From an uncultured Lachnospiraceae bacterium (GTDB lineage: Bacteria > Bacillota > Clostridia > Lachnospirales > Lachnospiraceae): a stretch of 64,000 nt of DNA. The notes under the pieces are model-generated. The model saw nothing but the letters and a program-made list of their open reading frames with translations. It ran no database searches and had not been told where the DNA came from. Position 1 is the first letter of the stretch; the number at the start of each line of letters is the position of its first letter. The stretch covers positions 1 through 64,000 of the forward strand of contig CAKRJT010000013.1 in the NCBI GenBank assembly GCA_934351925.1. Direction: 5' to 3'. A program made the translations under genes and the position numbers. This document shows positions 54,545 to 62,629 of the stretch, in pieces.

Positions 54545-55925
54545 AATCTTCATTCACTCCTATCTTTGAAATAACCTTTTTATTCAATATGGTGAGAAAC
54601 AGAACCGTCATCGCAAGCGACATGAGCTCAGCGATAGGAAAAGCCCACCATACATAGTCCACATTTCCCAGCTTCGAGAGCATATATGCTACCGGAAGGA
54701 GGACTATAAGCTGTCTTGCCACGGAAACTATCATGCTGTAAACCGCCTTGCCGAGTGCCTGGAAAGCACTGCCGCAGGCGATACAGAAGCCCGCAAATAT
54801 GAAGCTCAGGCTGATTATTCGAAGTGCCGGAACTCCTAGTGCAAGCATGTTGTCGGACGCCTCAAAAAGCTTTAAGAGAGGCACCGGTATGGTCTGGAAA
54901 ATCACAAGTCCTACAAGCAGAAGTCCCATAATGTAAGCTACGCTGTGCTTCATGGTCTTTACAACCCTCTCCCTGCTGCCCGCACCGTAGTTATAGGCGA
55001 TGACAGGAATGACTCCGTTATTAAAGCCGAAGGCAGGCATGAACACGAAGCTCTGAAGCTTGAAATATACGCCAAACACCGCCGTCGCGGTTGATGAGAA
55101 GGTGATGAGGATTACATTCATTCCGTAATTCATGATGGAACCTATCGCCTGCATTACGATTGACGGAACACCTATGCCGTAAATCATCTTTATGATATTT
55201 CCGCTGGGTTTGAAGCCCTTCATGCTGATATTGACCTCGTGGTTCTTAAAATGGTTTATCAACGCAGCCAGAATTCCGGCTGTTATCTGTCCTATAACTG
55301 TTGCAACTGCCGCTCCCGTGACGCCCAGCTTAGGAAGCCCGAGAAGTCCGAAGATGAGGATAGGGTCAAGAATTATATTGATAACCGCACCCACACTCTG
55401 CGTAATCATCGTATATATGGTCCTTCCGGTCGCCTGCAGCATTCGCTCAAACATGAGCTGAGTGAAAATACCGAACGAGAAGCAGCAAACCACAACCATA
55501 TAATCTTTTCCGTATGTGATAATTGACTCAATATCAGTCTGGCTCTTATAGAACGGCTCTACAAGAAACAGCCCTATAATGAGAAACGCCGCATAGCTTA
55601 AAACAACCAAAAACACCGCATTCTCGGCAATCTTGTTCACCCGCTCATAATCCTTCTCTCCGAGCGAACGCGCAAGCAGCGCGTTCACACCGACCGCCGT
55701 ACCTGCGCCGACAGCAATCATAAGGTTCTGTATCGGGAACGCCATCGATACCGCCGTGAGCGCGTCCTCACTTATCTTCGCAACAAATATGCTGTCCACA
55801 ATATTGTACAGCGCCTGCACAAGCATCGATATCATTATCGGAAGCGACATCGACACTATCAGCTTATCAATCGGCATAACGCCCATCTTGTTCTCTTTAA
55901 TATTCTCTTTAATATTCTCTTTCAT
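54537..55925 (-). CDS. MATE-family efflux transporter, second copy
   Basis: This 462-aa protein has 12 membrane helices and typical MATE blocks (SMSLPIMISMLVQALYNIVD, DSIFVAKISEDALTAVSMAF, GVNALLARSLGEKDYERVNK). The start is ATG 55925 after AGGAGAAAAC; a far upstream in-frame extension overlaps the preceding gene in another frame. The N-terminus has two KENIKEN repeats. It follows another MATE gene by 36 bp and may move drugs or metabolites by ion exchange. Confidence 0.85.
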   Translation of the reverse strand: MKENIKENIKENKMGVMPIDKLIVSMSLPIMISMLVQALYNIVDSIFVAKISEDALTAVSMAFPIQNLMIAVGAGTAVGVNALLARSLGEKDYERVNKIAENAVFLVVLSYAAFLIIGLFLVEPFYKSQTDIESIITYGKDYMVVVCCFSFGIFTQLMFERMLQATGRTIYTMITQSVGAVINIILDPILIFGLLGLPKLGVTGAAVATVIGQITAGILAALINHFKNHEVNISMKGFKPSGNIIKMIYGIGVPSIVMQAIGSIMNYGMNVILITFSSTATAVFGVYFKLQSFVFMPAFGFNNGVIPVIAYNYGAGSRERVVKTMKHSVAYIMGLLLVGLVIFQTIPVPLLKLFEASDNMLALGVPALRIISLSFIFAGFCIACGSAFQALGKAVYSMIVSVARQLIVLLPVAYMLSKLGNVDYVWWAFPIAELMSLAMTVLFLTILNKKVISKIGVNEDYE

Positions 55926-55957
55926 ATCCTGTTTTCTCCTGAATAACGTAGTCTTAA

Positions 55958-56004
55958 TCCCTATGCCACTGTTTTGCAGTGACTCAAATAGTAATGAAAA
56001 ATGC
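55958..56004 (-). repeat. Short dispersed hairpin repeat, family 2, copy B
   Basis: Hairpin CACTG (55967-55971) / CAGTG (55977-55981) with a GACTCAAATAGTAATGAAAA tail, like copy A at 71-119. It overlaps the 3' end of the first MATE gene and codes its last residues (CIFHYYLSHCKTVA and stop). Confidence 0.7.
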
Positions 56005-57280
56005 ACTTTCTCAGCCCCACAATGCTCAGCCCCATCGTCACCAGCTCCGCCGCCGGGAACGCAAGCCACACTCCCACCATTCCAAACAGCGCCGACAGCG
56101 CAAACGCAAAGATGAGGATTGCCACAAAACCTCTCATAATCGATGCCGCAAACGCCCACCTCACCGCCTCGACGGCACTGAGTGCTGAGGTTGCGACAAT
56201 GTTGACGCCGGCAAACAGAAATCCGAGGAAGTACAGTCGTATTCCTTCCCTCGCGTAAGCCGCAAGCTCCATATTCTTCTCGCTGTTAAATATTGAGGCA
56301 ATAGGGTCCGACCATATATAGATTGCGGCGATTATGAGCACCGCGAGCACGAGCGCCGTCTTTATTGCAAGTCCGGCTGCATATCTTACATCCTCTGTGT
56401 TTCCCTTGCCGAAGCTTTCACTCACAAGAGGCTGCGAGCCCTGCGCTATTCCGTTAAAAAGCGCGACAGCGACAAGCGAGATATTCGCCACAACACCATA
56501 AGCTGCCACTCCGACATTTCCGGCCAGCCCAAGTATTATCATGTTGAACGCAACCGTTATAACACCTGAGGATATCTCCCCGACAAACGCCGACACACCT
56601 ACCTGGCAGGAGGTTATGAGTCTCCTCAACGACAGCCCTGTCGATTTAAATGATATGCTGCATTTTTTTGACCTGAAATGAATACAGCAGATAAGCACTC
56701 CCACAATAGGGGACAGAGCTGTTGCAAGCGCCGCTCCGCTCATCGAAAGTCCAAGAGGGAACATGAGCACATAGTCGAACACCACATTGAAAAGGCTGCT
56801 GAACAGGGTTGCCGCCATGGCTATCGAAGGATTTCCGTCATTTCGCACGAAGGCGTTGCAGATGTGATTGCACATGAAAAACGGTGCAAACATCATAAAT
56901 ATTCTCGTGTAATTTTTTCCCGTGGCAACTATTGTCTCGTCGCCGCCGAGAAACGCTATAATCTTATCCGGAATGAACGCCCCGGCCAGCATGAATATGC
57001 CGCTTATAATCACCGCCCACACAATGGCATGAAAAAAATACCCGTCCGCGGACTTATCCTTCTTATTCTTAGCCACAACATATCTTATCGCCGAGCCGAC
57101 TCCTATCATGGCGCCGATGGCAAATATAAGATTGTACAGTGGCAGTACAAGATTGAGCGCCGTTATTCCATCCGCCCCAACCGCCTTGGAAATAAAAAAT
57201 GTGTCGGCAAGTATGTAGAACGACATTCCCAGCATACCGAGCATATTCTGTGATACATATTTGGTAAATCTTTTTAACAT
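55961..57280 (-). CDS. MATE-family efflux transporter, first copy
   Basis: This 439-aa protein has 12 membrane helices and the MATE repeats (LGMSFYILADTFFISKAVGA, GMIGVGSAI-type, GDGNPS-type FVRNDGNPSIAMAATLF). Its last 14 residues, CIFHYYLSHCKTVA, are encoded by a dispersed repeat and are not part of the family. ATG at 57280 has no strong site (TTTAGAA). It is followed by a second MATE gene. Confidence 0.85.
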   Translation of the reverse strand: MLKRFTKYVSQNMLGMLGMSFYILADTFFISKAVGADGITALNLVLPLYNLIFAIGAMIGVGSAIRYVVAKNKKDKSADGYFFHAIVWAVIISGIFMLAGAFIPDKIIAFLGGDETIVATGKNYTRIFMMFAPFFMCNHICNAFVRNDGNPSIAMAATLFSSLFNVVFDYVLMFPLGLSMSGAALATALSPIVGVLICCIHFRSKKCSISFKSTGLSLRRLITSCQVGVSAFVGEISSGVITVAFNMIILGLAGNVGVAAYGVVANISLVAVALFNGIAQGSQPLVSESFGKGNTEDVRYAAGLAIKTALVLAVLIIAAIYIWSDPIASIFNSEKNMELAAYAREGIRLYFLGFLFAGVNIVATSALSAVEAVRWAFAASIMRGFVAILIFAFALSALFGMVGVWLAFPAAELVTMGLSIVGLRKCIFHYYLSHCKTVA

Positions 57281-57326
57281 TTTCTAAACTGCTCCTAAAC
57301 ATCCCTATGTATATCTATTTTTTACA

Positions 57327-58022
57327 TTACATTCTATATCCAACTCCGAGCTCATTGACTATGTAATTCTTCTTTCCCGGCTTATCACCGAGCTTTTTTC
57401 TGATATTAGCCATATTCACCTGGAGCTTTTTAATGCTCCCGGTATCGTTGTAGCCCCATATCTCATGTATAATAAAATCGTAGGTGAGCATCTTTCCGAC
57501 ATGCTCAGACAGAAGCGCAACTATGTTGTACTCAGTCTGTGTGAGCTTTATCTGCTGCCCGTCGACACTTACACTTCTCGCATCATAATCAATAACCATC
57601 CCGTCCGTTTCAAATCTTCCTCCCGGAAACATTCCATTCTCAGAGCGGTGTGAAGCCACTCTGAGCGCCGTACGCACTCTTGCAAGGAATTCTTCCGAGC
57701 CGAAGGGCTTGGTGACATAATCATTAGCTCCCATATTGAACGCTTCAACTTTGTCCATCTCACCGTCCCTCGCGGAAAGAACAATTATAGGTGTCAGTGA
57801 CGATTTCCTCACATATCTGAGTACATTGAGACCATCCATATCTGGAAGTCCAAGGTCAAGAATTATCAAATCCGGTCTGTGCGAGTTGTACAGAAGCATC
57901 GCGCTGCTGCCCGACAGAGCCGGCACTACCTGATAGCCGCCCGCCTCAAGCAGTGTGCACACAAATTCATTTATATTAGGTTCGTCCTCAACCACCAGTA
58001 TCTTATATCTGTTGCTTTTCAT
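57327..58022 (-). CDS. OmpR/KdpE-type response regulator
   Basis: I use ATG 58022 after GGAGG, inside the kinase gene's end. The 231-aa protein has a receiver domain (KILVVEDEPNI, phosphorylated Asp in LIILDLGLPDMDG, Lys in VTKPFG) and a winged helix ending LQVNMANIRKKLGDKPGKKN, YIVNELGVGYRM. It is of the KdpE type but no kdpFABC genes are in the window. Confidence 0.9.
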   Translation of the reverse strand: MKSNRYKILVVEDEPNINEFVCTLLEAGGYQVVPALSGSSAMLLYNSHRPDLIILDLGLPDMDGLNVLRYVRKSSLTPIIVLSARDGEMDKVEAFNMGANDYVTKPFGSEEFLARVRTALRVASHRSENGMFPGGRFETDGMVIDYDARSVSVDGQQIKLTQTEYNIVALLSEHVGKMLTYDFIIHEIWGYNDTGSIKKLQVNMANIRKKLGDKPGKKNYIVNELGVGYRM

Positions 58023-59076
58023 TGTCGTCCTCCAAATCCAGCGCAAGCGTAAAGCAGGCGCCTCCCTCATCCAGATTTCTTGCCGCAATTACACCGCCGT
58101 GTGCCTTGATAATCGTGGCACATACCGAGAGCCCTATCCCCGCATTTCCCTTTCTTCCGTCAACGACCTCGCTCTGTCCTGCATAACCGCCGGTAAAAAT
58201 ATGTTCTAAGATATCCTCAGGGATACCACAACCGTCGTCCTTAATCTCAAAAACAGCCCTGCCTTTATCCGTGTGCACCTCAAGCCGAAGATTTTTCATT
58301 CCATCAGCATGAATAACGGCATTCTCAAGAATATTCATCACAACCTGCTCCATAAGAATGGGATCCATCGGAATCATCACCAGTTCATCAGGAATACCGA
58401 CCTCGACCTCAACTCCGGGATAATGCTTGTGAAACTTCACAAGCACCGCATCAATAAGCTCGTCAAGAGGTATCGGCGTCTTGACAATCTTCACATTATC
58501 ACCGTCGAGTCTGGTAATCGAAAGCAGATTCTCAACCATCCTGCACAGCCATTGTGAGTCCTCCTTTATCCCGCTAAGAAGCTTCCTCTTCTGTTCTTCC
58601 GAGAATTCATTTTCATTTTCAAGCAGTGCAGAGCTAGCGCCGTATATCGTCGTGAGAGGCGTTCTAAGGTCATGCGATACCGCCCGCAGAAGGTTGGCCC
58701 GCATCTTCTCCTTTTCACTCTCCGCTTTTATCTGTTCCTGATATCTGATTTTACTTGTAAGATAACATGTAACAAGCGTAATCGCAAGCATAATAATGAC
58801 CGACACAACATTTTCCGGCATCGTCAGATTAATTCTAAAATACGGAAACGTGAACGCATAATTCAGTATGACGACGCTGATTATCGCACCAAGTGTTCCG
58901 TACGCGTATCCGTCCGTGTAAATCGAGATAAGGAAAACACACAGCACAAGCACAGAAGGAATAAGGAAATTGTTGTCCAGAAAATACTGAAGCAGCAGGC
59001 ATATCAAAAAGCCTACCGCAAGCGTTATCACCACCCTGAAAATGTTCCTTGCAATATCCCATATCTTTTTCTTCAT
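58003..59076 (-). CDS. KdpD-like sensor kinase with DUF4118 membrane domain
   Basis: I start at ATG 59076 (MKKKIWD), whose GGGGGG site comes from a dispersed repeat. The 357-aa kinase has about four N-terminal helices (14-105, DUF4118), a HisKA box with the phospho-His (LLRAVSHDLRTPLTTIYG), and N, G1 and G2 ATP-binding motifs (ILENAVIHA, IKDDGCGIP, GNAGIGLSV). It lacks the KdpD sensor and USP domains. It overlaps the regulator gene by 20 bp. Confidence 0.9.
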   Translation of the reverse strand: MKKKIWDIARNIFRVVITLAVGFLICLLLQYFLDNNFLIPSVLVLCVFLISIYTDGYAYGTLGAIISVVILNYAFTFPYFRINLTMPENVVSVIIMLAITLVTCYLTSKIRYQEQIKAESEKEKMRANLLRAVSHDLRTPLTTIYGASSALLENENEFSEEQKRKLLSGIKEDSQWLCRMVENLLSITRLDGDNVKIVKTPIPLDELIDAVLVKFHKHYPGVEVEVGIPDELVMIPMDPILMEQVVMNILENAVIHADGMKNLRLEVHTDKGRAVFEIKDDGCGIPEDILEHIFTGGYAGQSEVVDGRKGNAGIGLSVCATIIKAHGGVIAARNLDEGGACFTLALDLEDDNEKQQI

Positions 59077-59079
59077 AAA

Positions 59080-59152
59080 TATCCCCCCTCTGCACACTGA
59101 GGCATTGCCTGCAATACCGGCAGCAATAAGCAGTTTAAAAGTCTCACTTACA
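59080..59152 (-). repeat. Dispersed leader repeat, family 1, copy 3
   Basis: On the minus strand it contains TTTTAAACTGCTTATTGCTGC, GCAGGCAATGCC with a small hairpin, and TGCAGAGGGGGGATATTT directly before the kinase ATG. It is more diverged than copies 1 and 2; the GGAGG of the others is replaced by GCTGC. Confidence 0.5.
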
Positions 59153-59172
59153 AGCTTTCCACCTATTATTTT

Positions 59173-59198
59173 AAAAAGGGAGCCCTGCAGCTCCCTTA
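59173..59198 (-). terminator. Terminator of the prfA unit
   Basis: GGGAGC/GCTCCC stem with TGCAGG loop, followed on the minus strand by TTTTTAAAAT. Confidence 0.85.
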
Positions 59199-59205
59199 GT
59201 TGGTT

Positions 59206-60291
59206 TTAATTCTCATTCATCTTCGCAAGCTTGGCAGCCTGATCGGCGGCGATGCATGCATCAATTATCTCCTGTATGTCTCCGTCCATAATCTTGTCAA
59301 GCTTATAGAGAGTGAGGTTAATTCTGTGATCCGTCACACGTCCCTGTGGAAAGTTGTAGGTTCTTATCTTCTCGGAGCGGTCTCCCGTACCGATCTGGCT
59401 TCTTCTCGCATCAGCCTCGGCATCATGCGCCTTCTGGCACTCCATCTCATAGAGCTTGGCTCTGAGAATTGCGAAAGCCTTATCCTTGTTCTGTATCTGT
59501 GACTTCTCAGTCTGGCTGTATACGACAATTCCCGTAGGATAATGTGTAAGTCGTACAGCAGAGTCCGTCGTGTTGACACACTGTCCACCGTTACCGGAAG
59601 CACGCATTACATCAATACGGATATCCTTCTCGTCTATATGGACATCAACCTCCTCAGCCTCAGGCATAACGGCAACGGAAGCTGTCGAGGTGTGAATACG
59701 TCCGCCCGACTCTGTCTCCGGAACTCGCTGTACACGGTGAACACCGCTCTCGTACTTGAGAATTGAGTACGCTCCCTGACCTTTAACCATGAACTCGACT
59801 TCCTTCATGCCGCCAATTCCGGTCTCATCGGCATTAATTACCTCGACCTTCCAGCGCTTCGTCTCAACATAGTGTGTGTACATGCGGAACAGCTCTGCCG
59901 CAAAAAGCGCAGCCTCGTCGCCGCCCGCACCCGCTCTTATCTCCACGATAACGTTCTTGTCATCGTTAGGGTCCTTAGGGAGAAGGAGAATTTTCATAGT
60001 GTGCTCAAGCTCCTCAATTCTCGCCTTTGCATCATTGAGTTCCTCCTTAGCCATCTCACGAAGCTCCTCATCACTCTCGAGGTCGAGCATCTCAAGGCTG
60101 TCTTTAACCGTCTGCTGGCAGTTTTTGTATTCCTTGTATGCGTCGACAAGCGGAGTGAGGTCACTCTGCTCCTTCATAAGCTTTCTGAAACGTGTCTGAT
60201 TCTCAACGACTGACGGATTGTTGAGCTCCGCAGTCAAATCTTCATATCTCATCAATAAGTCATCTAACTTGTGAAACATATTATTTTCCAT
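59206..60291 (-). CDS. prfA: Peptide chain release factor 1
   Basis: This 361-aa protein ends translation at UAA and UAG. It has the catalytic GGQ (ASGNGGQCVN) in domain 3 and RVPETESGGRIHTSTASVAV, with an N-terminal helical arm (1-110). Length and domain order fit RF1. Start ATG 60291; an internal ATG at 60279 is possible. Domain 2 gives stop-codon specificity. It lies after prmC, whose product methylates the GGQ glutamine. Confidence 0.95.
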   Translation of the reverse strand: MENNMFHKLDDLLMRYEDLTAELNNPSVVENQTRFRKLMKEQSDLTPLVDAYKEYKNCQQTVKDSLEMLDLESDEELREMAKEELNDAKARIEELEHTMKILLLPKDPNDDKNVIVEIRAGAGGDEAALFAAELFRMYTHYVETKRWKVEVINADETGIGGMKEVEFMVKGQGAYSILKYESGVHRVQRVPETESGGRIHTSTASVAVMPEAEEVDVHIDEKDIRIDVMRASGNGGQCVNTTDSAVRLTHYPTGIVVYSQTEKSQIQNKDKAFAILRAKLYEMECQKAHDAEADARRSQIGTGDRSEKIRTYNFPQGRVTDHRINLTLYKLDKIMDGDIQEIIDACIAADQAAKLAKMNEN

Positions 60292-60349
60292 GCTTTTTCA
60301 TTCCTCTTTTCATATACTGCTTATTAAGTAACTGCCGGACATTGATTAA

Positions 60350-61225
60350 TCACGGCTTAACCGCCTTCACAACTCTGTCTAACCCGGCAAAATCCTTTAT
60401 CACCCCGATATCGCGGTATCCCTTCGCTTTCAGCATATCACAGACCTCCATCGCCTGGTCATAGCCTATTTCAAACAAAATTACTCCCCCGCTTACAAGG
60501 TGTCCGAAAGCCTCATCAGTTATCCTTCTGTAAAAATACAGCCCGTCAGCCGTCCCGTCAAGTGCCAGAACGGGCTCATGCACGCGAACCTCCGGCTCGA
60601 GATCGGCAATCACGTCCGTCCTTATATACGGCGGATTGGACAAAATCATTGAAAAGCTTCCTGTCACGTTCTCAAAGAGATTTCCCTGAATGAAATTAAC
60701 CCTCGCACCCAGCCGCTTTGAATTCTCTTTTGCTGCCTCCAGTGCCTTTTCAGATATATCTGAGGCTGTCACTGCTGCCTCACACCCATCCTTCCTAAGG
60801 AGAAGATAGACGCTCTCAGATATACAGCCCGACCCGGTGCACATATCCAGCACGGCAAACTCTACCCCGTGCGGTCTTTCAGCAAACATGAGCTTGGCAA
60901 GTTTCAGTGCCTCCGAAACAAGTATCTCCGTGTCCATGCGCGGTATCAGGACATTCCCGTTCACAAGGAAATCAAAGCCCATGAACGGCGCAGTCCCTTC
61001 TATATACTGAACCGGCTCCCTGTCAGCCCTGCGCTTAAGCTTCGCAAAATATCTGTCCACTGCTTCCTGCGGTACTATGTCATGTCCGCGCATCAGGTAA
61101 TCAGTGCGGCTAAGCCCTGTGCTTGACGAAAACATAATCCATGCGTCCGTATCCGCCTCCGCGATGCCAGCCTGTCTGAGCCTGTCGCAGCCTTCCCTTA
61201 AAAGCTCTCTGTTGGTGTATTCCAC
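60350..61225 (-). CDS. prmC: Release factor glutamine methyltransferase
   Basis: This 291-aa enzyme methylates the Gln of the GGQ motif of RF1/RF2. It has an N-terminal helical domain, an AdoMet motif VLDMCTGSGCISESVYL and the substrate motif ILSNPPYIR. Start GTG 61225 lies 2 bp after the DUF1385 stop. It is upstream of prfA, a common arrangement. Confidence 0.94.
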   Translation of the reverse strand: MEYTNRELLREGCDRLRQAGIAEADTDAWIMFSSSTGLSRTDYLMRGHDIVPQEAVDRYFAKLKRRADREPVQYIEGTAPFMGFDFLVNGNVLIPRMDTEILVSEALKLAKLMFAERPHGVEFAVLDMCTGSGCISESVYLLLRKDGCEAAVTASDISEKALEAAKENSKRLGARVNFIQGNLFENVTGSFSMILSNPPYIRTDVIADLEPEVRVHEPVLALDGTADGLYFYRRITDEAFGHLVSGGVILFEIGYDQAMEVCDMLKAKGYRDIGVIKDFAGLDRVVKAVKP

Positions 61226-61227
61226 AG

Positions 61228-62172
61228 CTAATTCCCGTCCTTCAAATTCTGAATGTATGTTCTCCAGTCGAACACAGCCTCAACAGAAGCGATAGCCACC
61301 TCGACCATAGATGCATCCGGTTCGCTCGTGGTCAGATGCTGTAACCACAATCCAGGCCTGCTTACAATATCAATAAACTTCGAGTCCGAATTTCCGGCAA
61401 ATCTTAACACCTCGTATGAGACTCCCGCTATCACAGGTACGAGCAAAAGCCTTAGCACCAGCCTCAAAACAGGTGAGTCAACCCTTATAAACATGAAAAA
61501 TACAATGCTTATGCACATGACTATAAGCAGAAAGCTCGTTCCGCACCTCTTGTGCTCCTTCGAGCTCTTGAGGACGTTCTCCACTGTAAGCTCCATGCCG
61601 TGCTCTATGCAGTTGATGCATTTATGCTCCGCGCCGTGGTACATGTACACGCGCTTTATATCCTTCATAAGTGAGATAAGCTTCACATACGCGATAAAAA
61701 ATGCCAGTCTCACAATTCCTTCTATAATAATAATCGCCGTATCATTCCTGACAAACAACGCGAACAGCCTCGACACATAGTAAGGGGCAACCATAAAGAT
61801 GAGAACAGCCATCACAATCGACAAAATGACCGTGAAGGTCATCATGGCTTTCTCCTCCTTTGCCTCCTGTTCCTTGGTTTTCGGCTTCTTAGCGGCTTTT
61901 CCTTTCTCCTTCTCGTCCGGTTCGTCGTCCTCATAGAAACTCGCCGAGTAGCTGAGCGTCGACATACCCACAATCAGGGAGTCGATAAAAGTGTAAACGC
62001 CCCTGATTACCGGAAGCTTGAGAAATTTATGTCTATCGGAGATACCGCTGCAATTCTTCACAATAACTTCTATATTATTGTCAGGTTTTCTAACCGCTAC
62101 GGCATACTTATCGCGGTTCTTCATCATAACACCCTCAATAACCGCCTGACCGCCTATACCTGATGATTTCAC
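61228..62172 (-). CDS. DUF1385 membrane protein
   Basis: I use GTG 62172 after GGAGGAAC. The 314-aa protein begins VKSSGIGGQAVIEGVMMKNR, the DUF1385 signature, and has four hydrophobic segments (about 112-135, 142-160, 211-230, 236-258). Its middle has a Lys/Glu-rich loop (EKGKAAKKPKTKEQEAKEE). The role is unknown; the gene is conserved between rpmE and prmC in Clostridia. Confidence 0.85.
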   Translation of the reverse strand: MKSSGIGGQAVIEGVMMKNRDKYAVAVRKPDNNIEVIVKNCSGISDRHKFLKLPVIRGVYTFIDSLIVGMSTLSYSASFYEDDEPDEKEKGKAAKKPKTKEQEAKEEKAMMTFTVILSIVMAVLIFMVAPYYVSRLFALFVRNDTAIIIIEGIVRLAFFIAYVKLISLMKDIKRVYMYHGAEHKCINCIEHGMELTVENVLKSSKEHKRCGTSFLLIVMCISIVFFMFIRVDSPVLRLVLRLLLVPVIAGVSYEVLRFAGNSDSKFIDIVSRPGLWLQHLTTSEPDASMVEVAIASVEAVFDWRTYIQNLKDGN

Positions 62173-62253
62173 GCCCGTTCCTCCATTTTCTTGAAACTGT
62201 AGAAAAATGTCCTGACTATAAATAGGAAATTTCAACGAAACTTCCCACTATAC

Positions 62254-62295
62254 AAAAAAGGTCGTGAACCGGTAACGCTCTACCAATCCACAACC
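62254..62295 (-). terminator. Terminator of rpmE
   Basis: On the minus strand GGTTGTG/CACGACC with an inner GGTA/TACC stem, then TTTTTT. It may act at the end of rpmE just before DUF1385. Confidence 0.75.
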
Positions 62296-62311
62296 CTGTC
62301 TTTCTGAATTA

Positions 62312-62518
62312 CTAGTTGTTCTGCACACCGTACTTCTTATTGAACTTATCAATACGACCACGAGCTGCAGCAGCCTTCTGCTGACCTGTATAGAATGAAT
62401 GGCACTTGGAACAGATTTCAACGTGGATTGACTCCTTCGTTGATCCAGTTACAAATTCATTACCGCAGTTGCAGACAACCTTGGCCTGGTAGTAATTTGG
62501 ATGGATTCCTTCTCTCAT
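62312..62518 (-). CDS. rpmE: Ribosomal protein L31 (zinc type)
   Basis: I use ATG 62518, seven bases after AGAGGTG. The 68-aa protein begins MREGIHPNYYQA and has the four-Cys zinc site (VCNCGNEF, EICSKCHSFYTG), the zinc form made under normal conditions. It follows rho, a common order in Clostridia. Confidence 0.95.
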   Translation of the reverse strand: MREGIHPNYYQAKVVCNCGNEFVTGSTKESIHVEICSKCHSFYTGQQKAAAARGRIDKFNKKYGVQNN

Positions 62519-62629
62519 TTTTTTCACCTCTTCGTTATATTCTTGTATCGAAATTCGGCATCACCGATTTCTTCCAATAAAACAGCTTATTCAGCATATC
62601 ATATTCAATCCAAGAATGCAAGAAGTTTT

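Noticed and set aside
57327..59076. Complete KdpDE system controlling potassium uptake
   Set aside because: The kinase lacks the KdpD N-terminal domains and no kdpFABC genes are in the window.
62254..62295. tRNA-like stretch with GGTAGAGCG
   Set aside because: Only one stem pair and a T-run are present; it is a terminator hairpin, with no acceptor or anticodon arms.
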